Shown: positions 48,734-58,413, counted from the stretch's first letter. The stretch is 64,000 nt of DNA from Candidatus Neoehrlichia procyonis str. RAC413 (GCF_000964795.1 NZ_LANX01000001.1:496001-560000); one strand, 5' to 3'. The notes: generated by a model from the sequence alone, not told the origin. A program made the numbers and translations.

Positions 48734-48804
48734 AGCGGATAGTGGGAATCGAACCCACACCTTTAGCTTGGAAGGCTATGACTCTACCACTAAGCTATAC
48801 CCGC
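48734..48804 (-). tRNA. tRNA-Gly (anticodon TCC)
   Basis: This 71-base minus-strand cloverleaf has acceptor arms GCGGGTA and TATCCGC with discriminator T, anticodon loop CTTCCAA with TCC, and T loop TTCGATT. One end pair of the anticodon stem is an A-A mismatch by my folding. CCA is not encoded. Confidence 0.93.
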
Positions 48805-48812
48805 ATATAACG

Positions 48813-48895
48813 TGGAGGAGGTAGGATTTGAACCTACGTACACATAAGTGGGCAGATTTACAGTCTGCTGCCTTTGACCACTCGGCCACTCCTCC
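48813..48895 (-). tRNA. tRNA-Tyr (anticodon GTA)
   Basis: This 83-base class II tRNA on the minus strand has acceptor GGAGGAG/CTCCTCC with discriminator A, anticodon GTA in loop CTGTAAA, a long variable arm, and T loop TTCAAAT. CCA is not encoded. It lies 8 bases from tRNA-Gly and starts the tuf transcript. Confidence 0.94.
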
Positions 48896-48978
48896 CTTCC
48901 CATGGCATACTCAATACAATACTTGTAATACCACAAAATCAACAAAACAACACTAAAAAAATTCATTTAGAATTGATT

Positions 48979-49007
48979 TAACTAAATTAAACACTACAAT
49001 ATGTCAA
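48979..49007 (-). promoter_or_regulatory. Probable promoter of the tRNA-tuf-ribosomal transcript
   Basis: On the minus strand, TTGACA (49002-49007, perfect) and TAGTTA (48979-48984) are spaced 17 bases apart, about 85 bases upstream of tRNA-Tyr. The -10 is weak, but no better pair occurs before the tRNA. Confidence 0.5.
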
Positions 49008-49046
49008 TACTTAAATTAACAAAAATTATAATTTATATCAAATAAA

Positions 49047-49796
49047 ATGAATCATCGTATTAAAACAATGTGGATATATGGAAAACATACTTGCATCACA
49101 GCAATACAAAATCTTGATAGAACTTGCTATGAGCTTATCATCACAGAAAATTTTTTACAAAAGAATTCTGAAATTACTCAATATGCTAGCAAAAGAAATA
49201 TCAAATTAAAAATTACAGATAATAATACGCTTAATACTATACTAGGCAGTAATGCTAACCACCAAGGGATAGCTTTAAAAGTAGATTCTATAATAAAAGA
49301 TCGCACTGACATACACAACATAATCTCACGCACTAACAATAAAAATTCAACAATACTAATATTAGATCAAGTAACAGATGTTTATAATGTAGGATCTATT
49401 ATTAGGTCATCAGCTTGTTTTAATGTGGATGCAGTTATTATTTCATATCATAACTCCCCATCGGAAAATTGTATTATTGCAAAAACATCAAGTGGAGCCA
49501 TGGATTTAATACCAATTATTCAAGTCACAAATCTAGTACAAACGATACAAATTTTAAAAAAATCAGGATATTGGTGTTACGGATTAGATCTTCAAGCTAA
49601 ACAATTGCTACATCAAGTAAATTTTTATAATAAAAAAGCAATTGTTTTAGGGTCAGAAGAAAAAGGTATTAGAAAACTTGTAAAAGAAAGTTGTGATTTT
49701 TTATTAAAAATTCCAATATCACAAAAAATCAATAGCCTGAATGTTTCAAATGCAGCAGCAATAGCTCTATATTACACTTATCATCAAAATTTATAA
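49047..49796 (+). CDS. rlmB: SpoU-family RNA 2'-O-ribose methyltransferase (RlmB-like)
   Basis: The protein has 249 residues. The N-terminal substrate-binding part starts WIYGKHTCITAIQN. The SPOUT knot shows ILDQVTDVYNVGSIIRSSAC (motif 1, with the conserved Asn and Arg), VLGSEEKGIR (motif 2) and KINSLNVSNAAAIALYY (motif 3). It methylates a ribose in rRNA using S-adenosylmethionine; RlmB targets G2251 of 23S in E. coli. The exact target is inferred. It is 7 bases from cmk. Confidence 0.88.
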   Translation: MNHRIKTMWIYGKHTCITAIQNLDRTCYELIITENFLQKNSEITQYASKRNIKLKITDNNTLNTILGSNANHQGIALKVDSIIKDRTDIHNIISRTNNKNSTILILDQVTDVYNVGSIIRSSACFNVDAVIISYHNSPSENCIIAKTSSGAMDLIPIIQVTNLVQTIQILKKSGYWCYGLDLQAKQLLHQVNFYNKKAIVLGSEEKGIRKLVKESCDFLLKIPISQKINSLNVSNAAAIALYYTYHQNL

Positions 49797-49803
49797 AGCA
49801 ACA

Positions 49804-50457
49804 ATGTTTAAAAATCGTAACAACTTTATTATTACCATTGATGGTCCTTCTTCTTCAGGTAAAGGAAGCTTAGCAAGAGAAATAGCTAAATTTTTTAATT
49901 TTAAATACCTTGATACAGGAAAATTATATAGAATTATAGCTACAAAATTTATTAATAACAATTTACATATAACACCAAATTTATCTATAGATCTTAATAC
50001 AAAACAAAAGATATTTACATTATTAGAGGACAATAATAATTCATCACATTATAATAATGAACATATTGGTAAAATCGCCTCAATATTAGCAACAAATAAA
50101 ATTATCCGATCTGCATTATTGCCTATACAGCGCGAATTTGCTTACTCATCATCAAATGGTGCAGTCTTAGATGGAAGAGATACATCTTCAGTAATTTGCC
50201 CTGATGCAAATGTTAAGATTTTCATTACTGCATATGCTTCAATAAGAGCAAAAAGAAGATTTAAAGAACTACAATCAAGCACAAAAGAAATGTATAAAAG
50301 CGTATTACACCATTTACTACAGCGAGATATACGAGATTATCACAGGAGTATTGCACCTTTAAAATGTGTAGAAAATGCATTATACTTAAATACTTCACAC
50401 ATGAGTAAAGAACTAGTATTTTTAGAAACAATAAAAAAAATAAAAACTTTCTTGTAA
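49804..50457 (+). CDS. cmk: Cytidylate kinase
   Basis: The protein has 217 residues. The P-loop is DGPSSSGKGSLARE (13-26), YLDTGKLYR is the CMP-binding segment, and LDGRDTSSVICPDA and RRFKEL are family features. It phosphorylates CMP and dCMP. cmk next to rpsA is the classic bacterial order. Confidence 0.94.
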   Translation: MFKNRNNFIITIDGPSSSGKGSLAREIAKFFNFKYLDTGKLYRIIATKFINNNLHITPNLSIDLNTKQKIFTLLEDNNNSSHYNNEHIGKIASILATNKIIRSALLPIQREFAYSSSNGAVLDGRDTSSVICPDANVKIFITAYASIRAKRRFKELQSSTKEMYKSVLHHLLQRDIRDYHRSIAPLKCVENALYLNTSHMSKELVFLETIKKIKTFL

Positions 50458-50525
50458 AGTTATATAAACAATAATATCATTTTAATGTTTTTCATTTATT
50501 ATAAAATAATTAAGTGTAGGCTATT

Positions 50526-52217
50526 ATGGACCAAGTAAAAACAACCTCACAAAACAACTCAGCAAGCATTAAGAAAATACATTCTAATAAATTTGTAAAT
50601 TATGATTTCCAACTAGACAGTAAAAGCACACAAAATTTTACAGATGTGTTGTCTGAATTATTAAATGATAACTCAAAAGAAGGGGAAATCATCGAAGGAA
50701 CTGTCATCTGCTTAGATAAAGATTATGTCACTATAGATGCAGGATTAAAGTCCGAAGGCATAGTATCATTAAAAGAGTTTGAACTGAGTGAAGATTATAA
50801 AGATATCAAGGTAGGCTCAAAAATTAAACTATATTTAGATAAAATTGAAGGAAGAAATGGAAACATAATTTTAAGCCGTGAAAAAGCAATTAGAGACGAA
50901 TTATGGCAAAAGCTTGAAATAGCTGCGCAACAGAAATCCGATATTGAAGGTGTAATATTTAGCTCAATAAAATGCGGTTATACTGTTGATGTAGGTGGTG
51001 TTATAGCTTTCTTGCCAGCTAGCCATGTTGGCCTACGTCAAGTAAAAGATATTACCCCTCTTTTAGGAAAACAACAAAAGTTTCGTATTTTAAAAATGGA
51101 TAAAAAGCAAGGGAACATTGTTGTATCACGAAAAGCTATACTAGAGGAATCACTTGCAGATGCAAAAGAGCTATTCTTAAGTCAACTTAATGAAGGAGAT
51201 ATTATAGAGGGAAAAGTAAAAAGCATTACTAAATACGGTGTGTTTATTGAAATACATGAATCACCCTCAGTTGGTGTAGTTGATGGGTTACTACATATTA
51301 CTGACATATCATGGAGTAGAGTGAGCCATCCTTCAGCAGTATTTTCATGTGGTCAAACCGTAAAAGCACAAATTATAAAAATTGATAGAGAAAATAAAAA
51401 AATTTCACTTGGAGTAAAACAACTTGAAAAAAGTCCTTGGGCAAACATAGAGCAGCGTTATCCTATTGATAGTATACACAAGGGTACTATTACAAGCATT
51501 GAAGATTATGGTGTATTTGTTGAATTGGAAACAGGAATAGAGGGACTAGTTCACATATCAGAAATTAGCTGGACAAAAAACCTTCTTCCAATTAATCAGC
51601 TATTTATGAGAGGAGGAGAAGCTGAAGTAAAAATTCTTAGCATTGATACCAATAAAAATAGGATGAGCCTTAGTATTAAAAGATGTAAAAAAAATCCATG
51701 GGAATCTTTTATACTCAAACACCCCTTAGGATCAACTGTTCAAACAAAGATAAAAAACATTAGTAACCTTGGGATATTCGTTTCCTTTGTCGATGATACT
51801 CTTAATTCAGGTATTGAAGGATTAATTCGTTCCACAGAATTAAGCTGGTCAGGTTCACCAGAAGCTGCCCTTAAAAAATATAGTATTGGTGACATAGTAG
51901 AAGCAAAAATTTTAATGGTAAATGTTAATAAAAACAAAATCGATCTTGGCATAAAGCAAATTGAATATGATCCATTTGTTGAGTTGTTGAGAAAAACTAA
52001 TTTAGGAGACAAACTTCCCGTTACTGTATCTAAGGTTTTGGAGGATATGGGATTATTAGTAGATGTATTTAACAATAGTTCAAGTAGTTTTAATGTATTA
52101 ATTGAGCAAGAATATTTACCAGAAGGTAAAAAGTTCTTTCCCGGAGATAAAGTTGAAGCTGAAGTTTTGCTGATTGAAACTTATAATATGATATTATCAT
52201 TAAAAGCAAACAATTAG
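50526..52217 (+). CDS. rpsA: Ribosomal protein bS1
   Basis: The protein has 563 residues, with six S1 RNA-binding repeats after a 50-residue lead. Examples are GEIIEGTVICLDKDYVTIDA, GDIIEGKVKSITKYGVFIEI and HKGTITSIEDYGVFVELETG. It anchors mRNA on the 30S subunit. A TATAAAAT stretch about 25 bases upstream may be its -10, but no -35 is convincing. Confidence 0.96.
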   Translation: MDQVKTTSQNNSASIKKIHSNKFVNYDFQLDSKSTQNFTDVLSELLNDNSKEGEIIEGTVICLDKDYVTIDAGLKSEGIVSLKEFELSEDYKDIKVGSKIKLYLDKIEGRNGNIILSREKAIRDELWQKLEIAAQQKSDIEGVIFSSIKCGYTVDVGGVIAFLPASHVGLRQVKDITPLLGKQQKFRILKMDKKQGNIVVSRKAILEESLADAKELFLSQLNEGDIIEGKVKSITKYGVFIEIHESPSVGVVDGLLHITDISWSRVSHPSAVFSCGQTVKAQIIKIDRENKKISLGVKQLEKSPWANIEQRYPIDSIHKGTITSIEDYGVFVELETGIEGLVHISEISWTKNLLPINQLFMRGGEAEVKILSIDTNKNRMSLSIKRCKKNPWESFILKHPLGSTVQTKIKNISNLGIFVSFVDDTLNSGIEGLIRSTELSWSGSPEAALKKYSIGDIVEAKILMVNVNKNKIDLGIKQIEYDPFVELLRKTNLGDKLPVTVSKVLEDMGLLVDVFNNSSSSFNVLIEQEYLPEGKKFFPGDKVEAEVLLIETYNMILSLKANN

Positions 52218-52226
52218 GTAAGTTAC

Positions 52227-53114
52227 GTGTCCGATCAATTAATAAAAATAGAAATTTTAAATTCACGTATAAAATTATGGCGTACGCTATCAGTTGTAAT
52301 TATCTGTTTATCGCTATTATTAGTAAACTATGTTGATTTTTCAGGTCTTACAAAGATAGTTGGAATGCAATATATTGCACAAATTAACATTAACGAGCAA
52401 ATTAGCCACAATAAAAGTAGAGATAATTTATTAAAACAGTTAGCAAAAAATGACAACGCTAAAGCCCTTATACTAATAATTGACAGTCCTGGTGGATCAG
52501 TAGTTGATAGTGAAATTTTATATCAGCAAATAAGAGATATTGCAGAAAAAAAACCAGTTGTTACTGTTCTTAACAATCTTGCAGCTTCAGGAGGATATAT
52601 GGTAGCTATTGCAGCAGACCATATAATAGCTCACAGCAATACATTAACAGGATCTATCGGTGTCATAGCACAATATATCGGTTTTGAACCAATAGCAAAA
52701 AAACTCGGTATTTCTTTAAAATCTATAAAAACTTCTGAATTAAAAGCAGCTATGTCTCCTTTTGAGGATTTAACACCTAATGGGGAAAAGTACATGCAAA
52801 ATATTGTAAACGAATCATACAATTTTTTCGTTGACTTAATAGTACATCGCAGACATTTAACAAAAGAATATGTTTTAAAAATAGCTGATGGGCGTTTATA
52901 TACTGGTTCACAAGCATTTAAAATAGGACTTGTTGATCAAATTGGAGGAGAAAAAGATGCTATTATTTGGCTCAATACGCAACGAAATATTAAAACAAGC
53001 AGAATAAAAAACTTTAGTTATAAAAATATAGTAAGTAGTAGGACATTATTTTCGTCAATTACACAGTATATGTATACGTTACTACCACAATTCCAACACC
53101 TAGCGATCTATTAA
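52227..53114 (+). CDS. sppA: Signal peptide peptidase SppA (S49 family)
   Basis: The protein has 295 residues, starting with GTG at 52227 with TAGG about nine bases upstream. An N-terminal membrane anchor (residues about 20-38) is followed by the protease domain. The Ser-Lys dyad is Ser121 in NNLAASGGYMVA and Lys173 in TSELKAAMSPF. IDSPGGSV is the oxyanion region. The short single-domain form degrades cleaved signal peptides in the membrane. It starts 9 bases after rpsA. Confidence 0.93.
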   Translation: MSDQLIKIEILNSRIKLWRTLSVVIICLSLLLVNYVDFSGLTKIVGMQYIAQININEQISHNKSRDNLLKQLAKNDNAKALILIIDSPGGSVVDSEILYQQIRDIAEKKPVVTVLNNLAASGGYMVAIAADHIIAHSNTLTGSIGVIAQYIGFEPIAKKLGISLKSIKTSELKAAMSPFEDLTPNGEKYMQNIVNESYNFFVDLIVHRRHLTKEYVLKIADGRLYTGSQAFKIGLVDQIGGEKDAIIWLNTQRNIKTSRIKNFSYKNIVSSRTLFSSITQYMYTLLPQFQHLAIY

Positions 53115-53116
53115 TT

Positions 53117-53386
53117 ATGTCACTAAAATCACACTTAATTCAACGTATCTCTAAAAAAAATCCTTCTTTGGGAGAAGATATTGTGCTGCATATATTCGAT
53201 ATATTCTTTTCGTTAATAGTTGATAGCATAAAAAATAATAAAAGAGTTGAGCTAAGAGGTTTTGGTTCATTTTCCACTAAAAGTTATATAATAAAATCAA
53301 GTAATTCAAGGCTTATGAAGGATAAGTATCAAAAAATTTATTTTAGACCTAGTAATAAACTTATACAATTAATAAATCAACAATAA
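53117..53386 (+). CDS. HU/IHF-family DNA-binding protein, IHF beta-like
   Basis: The protein has 89 residues. The dimer core is followed by VELRGFGSFSTKSY, matching the IHF/HU beta-arm entry. The arm region is diverged and lacks the usual RNPxTG (here SSNSRLMKDKYQ), but the tail YFRPSNKLIQLIN fits. IHF beta commonly lies after rpsA. It bends DNA; whether it pairs with an alpha subunit is unknown. Confidence 0.8.
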   Translation: MSLKSHLIQRISKKNPSLGEDIVLHIFDIFFSLIVDSIKNNKRVELRGFGSFSTKSYIIKSSNSRLMKDKYQKIYFRPSNKLIQLINQQ

Positions 53387-53445
53387 CTGATTGGCTATTT
53401 ATAAGTATATCTAGCTTCTCTTTATAGCAATATTAAAGGGGTTTA

Positions 53446-53736
53446 ATGAGTGTAATGAAAAATTTTGATAATCTACAATACCTAGAAAAGTTAGAGAAAG
53501 CTTTCAATAAACTTGAAGATTACTTGATACAAAATATCAACAACCACAGGCCTATAAAAACTATACAATATGAAGAAGCAATAAAACTCTTAGCTATTGA
53601 AAAAAATAAGCTAGAACAACAACTTTTAGCAAAACAACAAGAATGTGATAATTGGAAAGCAACATGCAGTGAAGTAATAAGTAAATTAAACTTATCAATA
53701 GAAACCATTCAGTCTATTATCAAAAAGGAGCCATAA
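53446..53736 (+). CDS. Small coiled-coil protein next to zapA
   Basis: The 96-residue protein is rich in leucine and charged residues from residue 8 to 75 (for example KLEKAFNKLEDYL and IEKNKLEQQLLAKQQE), predicting a long coiled coil. Alphaproteobacteria often carry such a small gene (DUF4164-like) beside zapA. It has a strong RBS, AAAGGGG. It overlaps zapA by one base (TAATG), so joint translation and a shared division-related role are likely but inferred. Confidence 0.7.
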   Translation: MSVMKNFDNLQYLEKLEKAFNKLEDYLIQNINNHRPIKTIQYEEAIKLLAIEKNKLEQQLLAKQQECDNWKATCSEVISKLNLSIETIQSIIKKEP

Positions 53737-54137
53737 TGACTGAACAAGATCACAATATACAACAAATTGTTGAAATAACAATTCATAATAATTTATACAA
53801 AGTTGCCTGTAATGCAAAGGAAAAGCCCCATCTAATTGAGTTAGCTAATAAATTCAATTCTTTAGTAAATGCTATATCAAATTCTGTAAAAAACAAAACA
53901 CCTGACGCTTTAATCTTTTTATTAGCCGGATTAACTTTAGAAGATCAAATAGAAGAACTATCTCATGAACTAAAAAATACTCAAGAAGAACTATTAAAAT
54001 ATAAAACACAATATGAACAGTCATTACAAAAGCAGCACGCTATAGAAGAATATGTATCATATAGCTTATTAAGAATAGAAAAATTAATTTTGTACATTAA
54101 GAGTATTACCCCGCTAACAACAAACGATAATTCCTAA
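53736..54137 (+). CDS. zapA: Cell division protein ZapA-like
   Basis: The protein has 133 residues. VEITIHNNLYKVACNAKEKP followed by HLIELANKFNSLV is the ZapA N-terminal fold, and ALIFLLAGLTLEDQIEEL leads into a coiled-coil tail. ZapA bundles FtsZ filaments at mid-cell. Alphaproteobacterial versions are diverged like this one. It is the last gene of the group that starts at rlmB. Confidence 0.8.
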   Translation: MTEQDHNIQQIVEITIHNNLYKVACNAKEKPHLIELANKFNSLVNAISNSVKNKTPDALIFLLAGLTLEDQIEELSHELKNTQEELLKYKTQYEQSLQKQHAIEEYVSYSLLRIEKLILYIKSITPLTTNDNS

Positions 54138-54160
54138 TTTGTACAAACTACTTATCACAA

Positions 54161-54184
54161 AAAATAAAAGATATCTTTTATTTT
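54161..54184. terminator. 24-base perfect palindrome after zapA, possible terminator
   Basis: The sequence AAAATAAAAGATATCTTTTA plus TTTT is perfectly self-complementary. The right half ends in T-rich sequence as a weak bidirectional terminator would. It starts 24 bases after the zapA stop. The stem is almost all A-T. Confidence 0.45.
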
Positions 54185-54324
54185 AAATACATACAGCAAT
54201 TTTATTTTTTCTTTACCACCTCTTTTAAACAAAACCACTTAACAAAAATTATATATTAATTAGTAAACAAATAACAAATTTACGTTATCTAATACAAATA
54301 ATCAATTCAGTGAGCAAATGAACA

Positions 54325-54353
54325 TTGACACACTACAATAAAAAAATTACTAT
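54325..54353 (+). promoter_or_regulatory. Probable promoter of the 54407-hemH pair
   Basis: TTGACA (54325-54330, perfect) and TACTAT (54348-54353, four of six) are spaced 17 bases apart. An alternative perfect TATAAT at 54351-54356 would need 20-base spacing. The leader to the ATG is about 45 bases. Confidence 0.55.
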
Positions 54354-54406
54354 AATTTAAGTAAATATAATAGCACGTATGCCATAATATAAGGATTGAG
54401 TAATAT

Positions 54407-55273
54407 ATGTCAGCTCTTCAATTTAAAAATTCAATTTTGTGTAGTTTTAAAGGTTTTTTCATTTTTAATGTAGCTGCTTTATCTACAATACAGTATTCTT
54501 TATTCTTAAAATTTTTCAATCATAATACGCAAGATCATAAAAAATATGATAATGAATACAGCCATGCTTTTGCACAAGTAAAAAGACATATTATTCCTTT
54601 TAGCGAAGTGTTAATTGTAATGCCAATCGTATTTTTGCTTTGCAATTTATGCAGCGCCCAAGCAACACCATTATTTTATTCTGCATGCTTAGGAATATGT
54701 ATTGCTATAATGATAGCCGTGTGTTTCACTTTACGAAGGTTAAATATAGTTTCGGACTGCTGTAGTGCTATATTGCATCCTATTTATAGTGATAGCATTT
54801 TTATAAAATTTTCACAAATAAACCCACAAAAGAGTTGTTGTAATAATATACAATCAAATACAGAGCAATATTCAGCTATTGACCCTAATATATCTAATAC
54901 ATCACATTCATATTTAAAGTTTTATTTGTTTTTATTGTTAACGTTACCAATAAAAATTCTTTTAATTCCTATGGAATTAAGTCTTGCTATCTTAAATATT
55001 ATCGAACTTCCTTTTAGTTTTATATTTGATATAATAAATAACTGTAAATCTCCACAAGAATCTGCATTTCATGAATCAAAAGCTAATCTTGTTTTGTCAC
55101 AAAGCTTTTTCTTAGCATTTCTAAAAGATATAATATCAGTTTTGACTTTAGGTATTTCAGAACTAATACGAAAAAATAAAGACTTTAATAAAACACAAGT
55201 TATTACTAAAGATACAACAATTGAAAAATCTATATCCACTAGCAGTCTAATACAAAAAATAGTAAAAAATTAA
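54407..55273 (+). CDS. Membrane protein of unknown function upstream of hemH
   Basis: The 288-residue protein has hydrophobic segments at about residues 65-85, 88-108 and a long double segment around 170-210. The N-terminal half is rich in cysteine and aromatic residues (for example DCCSAILHPIY and SCCNNIQ). I recognise no family; it looks Ehrlichia-specific. It ends 8 bases before hemH and they are probably co-transcribed. That could reflect convenience rather than a haem role. Confidence 0.7.
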   Translation: MSALQFKNSILCSFKGFFIFNVAALSTIQYSLFLKFFNHNTQDHKKYDNEYSHAFAQVKRHIIPFSEVLIVMPIVFLLCNLCSAQATPLFYSACLGICIAIMIAVCFTLRRLNIVSDCCSAILHPIYSDSIFIKFSQINPQKSCCNNIQSNTEQYSAIDPNISNTSHSYLKFYLFLLLTLPIKILLIPMELSLAILNIIELPFSFIFDIINNCKSPQESAFHESKANLVLSQSFFLAFLKDIISVLTLGISELIRKNKDFNKTQVITKDTTIEKSISTSSLIQKIVKN

Positions 55274-55281
55274 AGTTATTT

Positions 55282-56322
55282 ATGAAAAAAAAAGTAGCTG
55301 TTGTATTATTTAACTTAGGCGGGCCTGAAAAGCTATCTGATGTTAAGTCATTCTTATTCAGTTTATTTTACGATAAAAATATCATTTGTATAATAAACCC
55401 TTTTAGATTTCTTATAGCAAAGCTAATAGCATATTATAGAGAAAAATCTGCAATAAAAATATATAAAAAGCTTACTAATGAAAAATCTCCATTACTTGAA
55501 GAAACAAATTTACAAGCAGTAACACTCGAAAAATATTTAAACTTTAATCAAAATAATAACATATATAAAGTATTTGTATGCATGCGTCATACTAAACCAT
55601 GTGCTAAAACAATAGTTTCATCAGTTATTAATTTTTTACCACACAAAATTATTCTCCTACCCCTGTATCCTCAATACTCAAGCACTACAACTCTATCATC
55701 AATCAAAGATTGGCATTACCATATAAGTAAATCAAAACACCAATTTCCAACTAAAATAATATGCTGCTACTATAACAATAGCTATTACATTAAAGCTTAC
55801 TGTCAGTTAATACATAAAGAATACACAAGAGCAATAACAATCCATAATTCTCCTAGAATATTATTCTCTGCACATAGTTTACCAATAAGTATAGTCAAAA
55901 AAGGTGATCCTTACCATAAACAAATACAGTACAGTGCATCTATGATTGTAAAGACTTTAAATATAAAATCTCTTGATTGGATTGTATGTTATCAAAGTAA
56001 AATTGGATATCTAAAATGGTTAGAACCCTGCACTAAATCAGAAATTTTAAGAGCACAACAAGATAATGTTCCTATAATAATCGTTCCTATTTCTTTTGTA
56101 TCGGAAAATTCTGAAACTCTTTTCGAACTTGATATAGAGTATCGATCATTATTACCACAAACATTATATTTTCGTGTTCCAACATTAAAAATTAACAAGC
56201 TTTTTATTCAATGTTTAAAAGACTTATGCACTAATAATCAAACACAGCATTCACAACTTCAGTGTTCTAATAATTACAAGATGTGCTGGCACAATATGCA
56301 AGAAAAGATTATTAAGCTATAA
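55282..56322 (+). CDS. hemH: Ferrochelatase
   Basis: The protein has 346 residues. VVLFNLGGPEKLSDVKSFL starts it, CMRHTKPCAKTI and LLPLYPQYSSTTT follow, and FSAHSLPISIVKKGDPY has the catalytic histidine. YQSKIGYLKWLEPCT and PISFVSENSETLFELDIEY contain the second metal-site glutamate. It inserts ferrous iron into protoporphyrin, the last step of haem synthesis, at the membrane. Confidence 0.95.
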   Translation: MKKKVAVVLFNLGGPEKLSDVKSFLFSLFYDKNIICIINPFRFLIAKLIAYYREKSAIKIYKKLTNEKSPLLEETNLQAVTLEKYLNFNQNNNIYKVFVCMRHTKPCAKTIVSSVINFLPHKIILLPLYPQYSSTTTLSSIKDWHYHISKSKHQFPTKIICCYYNNSYYIKAYCQLIHKEYTRAITIHNSPRILFSAHSLPISIVKKGDPYHKQIQYSASMIVKTLNIKSLDWIVCYQSKIGYLKWLEPCTKSEILRAQQDNVPIIIVPISFVSENSETLFELDIEYRSLLPQTLYFRVPTLKINKLFIQCLKDLCTNNQTQHSQLQCSNNYKMCWHNMQEKIIKL

Positions 56323-56880
56323 ATATACACACTTAAATAACAAAATGTGCATATATCCATCAAAAAACTATCTTTAAATTTAGTATAAGGTAAGTATTGT
56401 TAACGTTAATATAATTATAAACAAACTAAACTTTAAGAAACACCTATCGACACTTAATAATTCCTCATATTTAAAAATTTTTACAACTGAAAAAGTAATT
56501 AGTATAAAATTACTGTAAAAAACAATTCTACAAAAACATAACCTTTAAAAAAATGAGTCATATGATTTTGTTAACAAAAGACACATTCAACAACATACAC
56601 CATATATAATTTGCAAATTTTAAAGTTAAAAATTATATATTATGATATTCAGTATAGAACATATTAACAATCGTATATATAAGTATTCAAAGCATAGTAT
56701 ATATATGCTACAAAGATTCTCAAATTCAGCATATTCTAAAAATATTGGTAGAAAAGAGACAACTAACTTATCTTTATACCAAATTATAAGCAATGTACTG
56801 CCTGTATCATTATCATAGAATAAAACTCGTAGAGAGAAATCATATAAAGATCATGAATAATAAAACATAAAAAATTTATC
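56323..56880. other. Convergent gap between hemH and the ZapE-like gene
   Basis: About 560 AT-rich bases between two convergent stops. An imperfect ATATACACA/TGTGCATAT pair just after hemH could be a weak terminator. No gene seen. Confidence 0.4.
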
Positions 56881-57942
56881 TCATAACCTACAATAAGCTT
56901 GTGATCTCATCTCAGCTAACCTTGAAATTGTACGCTGAAAATCTACAGGAATTACATTCAAATAATACAAATTCTCCAAATCTGTAGCTAATGAACAAAA
57001 TATTTTATTCTTATTCTCATATAATTCATCTACTAATACAGTAAACCTGCGCATTTCATTTTGATTATACAAATTAAAAACCGGTACATTTGCAATGAAA
57101 ATTACTGAAAAATTTTTAGCAATAATATGATAATCATCTACCCATAAAGGCGTACTATTTCCACATAAATCTTGAAAATCAAACCATACAACATTATTGC
57201 ACACTTTATAAATATTAATTTTTCTATTATTCACATCTAAAACCAAAGACCTACATACTTTACCATTAGTAAACTCCACAAAAACTTCTTGTAACTTATT
57301 ACTAGAATTTTTCCCAATATAATACACTTCTTGATTATCATCTTTTAACAAGCGATAATCTTGTTGACCACATAAATGTATTATTTCCATATGTTGAGTT
57401 ATTATAGACGAAACTGTAGGCATAAAAGATTCGTATTGAACACCATCCTCATATAGCTCTGTAGGGGAATAATTTGAAGTTGCCATTATTACAATATTGT
57501 GAGAAAACAATACTGAAAATAGCTTACGTAATATCATAGCATCACATATATCATACACTTGTATTTCATCCAAATACAGTAAATCTATATCCTTTATAAT
57601 AAATTTAGCAATCTTTGCCACAGGATCTTTTACAGATTTATACCGCAGTTCATGTAACAAACCATGAATACTGCTCATAAAATTATTAAAATGCACTCTC
57701 TTCTTACGTTTTATACTACAATTATTATAATATAAGCTCACCAATAATGACTTGCCTCGTCCTACTTTTCCATATACATATAACCCTTTCTTTTTTTTCA
57801 GAGACAAAAAACGTAAGTATTTTGGCAGTATATTATCATACAATGCCAATCTTTTTAGCAAATTAATTTGTTCTTGATCATAAGTCATTTTACATGTATC
57901 AATCATGTCATAATACTTAGAAAAGATACGAGATCGACTCAC
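56881..57942 (-). CDS. zapE: ZapE/AFG1-family ATPase
   Basis: The protein has 353 residues. Walker A is GKVGRGKS (58-65) and Walker B is LLYLDEIQVYDICDAMIL (121-138), with MATSNYSP as sensor 1 and the family motif of the AFG1/ZapE group. ZapE acts with FtsZ in E. coli under low oxygen; AFG1 (LACE1) acts in mitochondrial protein quality control. Which role applies here is not known. It is not near zapA's operon. Confidence 0.88.
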   Translation of the reverse strand: MSRSRIFSKYYDMIDTCKMTYDQEQINLLKRLALYDNILPKYLRFLSLKKKKGLYVYGKVGRGKSLLVSLYYNNCSIKRKKRVHFNNFMSSIHGLLHELRYKSVKDPVAKIAKFIIKDIDLLYLDEIQVYDICDAMILRKLFSVLFSHNIVIMATSNYSPTELYEDGVQYESFMPTVSSIITQHMEIIHLCGQQDYRLLKDDNQEVYYIGKNSSNKLQEVFVEFTNGKVCRSLVLDVNNRKINIYKVCNNVVWFDFQDLCGNSTPLWVDDYHIIAKNFSVIFIANVPVFNLYNQNEMRRFTVLVDELYENKNKIFCSLATDLENLYYLNVIPVDFQRTISRLAEMRSQAYCRL

Positions 57943-58053
57943 AATAACCCAATATATCTACCTACCTATAAATAGTACACTAAGGTTAATTACATACCAT
58001 AATTTTTATTATATATATCATCACACAACCATTAAGTAACCACAAGTACTTGA

Positions 58054-58374
58054 TTATTTACTATTTAAAACCTTAAGCATAACTTTACGTGCTTTCTTTC
58101 TCACATAAACAGGGCTATATCCTGCAAAATAACATACTGTAATAAAATCATCATGTAAATCATTAATCCAATTAAAAGCTTTTATCTTTTCTAACTTATT
58201 CTCTGTTCTTTTATAATTAGAATTTAAATCAATCATAGCCTGTAATATAACTGCTCCCCATAACGAACTATACCTTTTTTGTTCTTCTAATAATTCATTA
58301 CTTTCTAAATTATTAGAACAATGTATATCATACATATCGTAATATTCATAAGAATTTAATACATCAGTATCCAT
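58054..58374 (-). CDS. Small putative DNA-binding regulator, Anaplasmataceae type
   Basis: The protein has 106 residues from the ATG at 58374 (MDTDVLNSYEYYD), preceded by AAGAGG; an upstream in-frame ATG at 58413 is less well placed. The acidic N-terminus is followed by LWGAVILQAMIDL, then FITVCYFAGYSPVYVRKKAR and a basic end. The last part looks like a helix-turn-helix. Size and shape resemble the small regulators ApxR (Anaplasma) and EcxR (Ehrlichia), which control outer-membrane and type IV secretion genes. That link is my recollection of shape, not an alignment. Confidence 0.5.
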   Translation of the reverse strand: MDTDVLNSYEYYDMYDIHCSNNLESNELLEEQKRYSSLWGAVILQAMIDLNSNYKRTENKLEKIKAFNWINDLHDDFITVCYFAGYSPVYVRKKARKVMLKVLNSK

Positions 58375-58413
58375 TTTTAACCTCTTTGGTGAAAATATTA
58401 GCTTATTCAACAC

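Noticed and set aside
54138-54324. Possible 6S RNA after zapA
   Set aside because: 6S RNA often follows zapA in alphaproteobacteria, but I could not find the long paired stem with central bubble here, only a 24-base palindrome.
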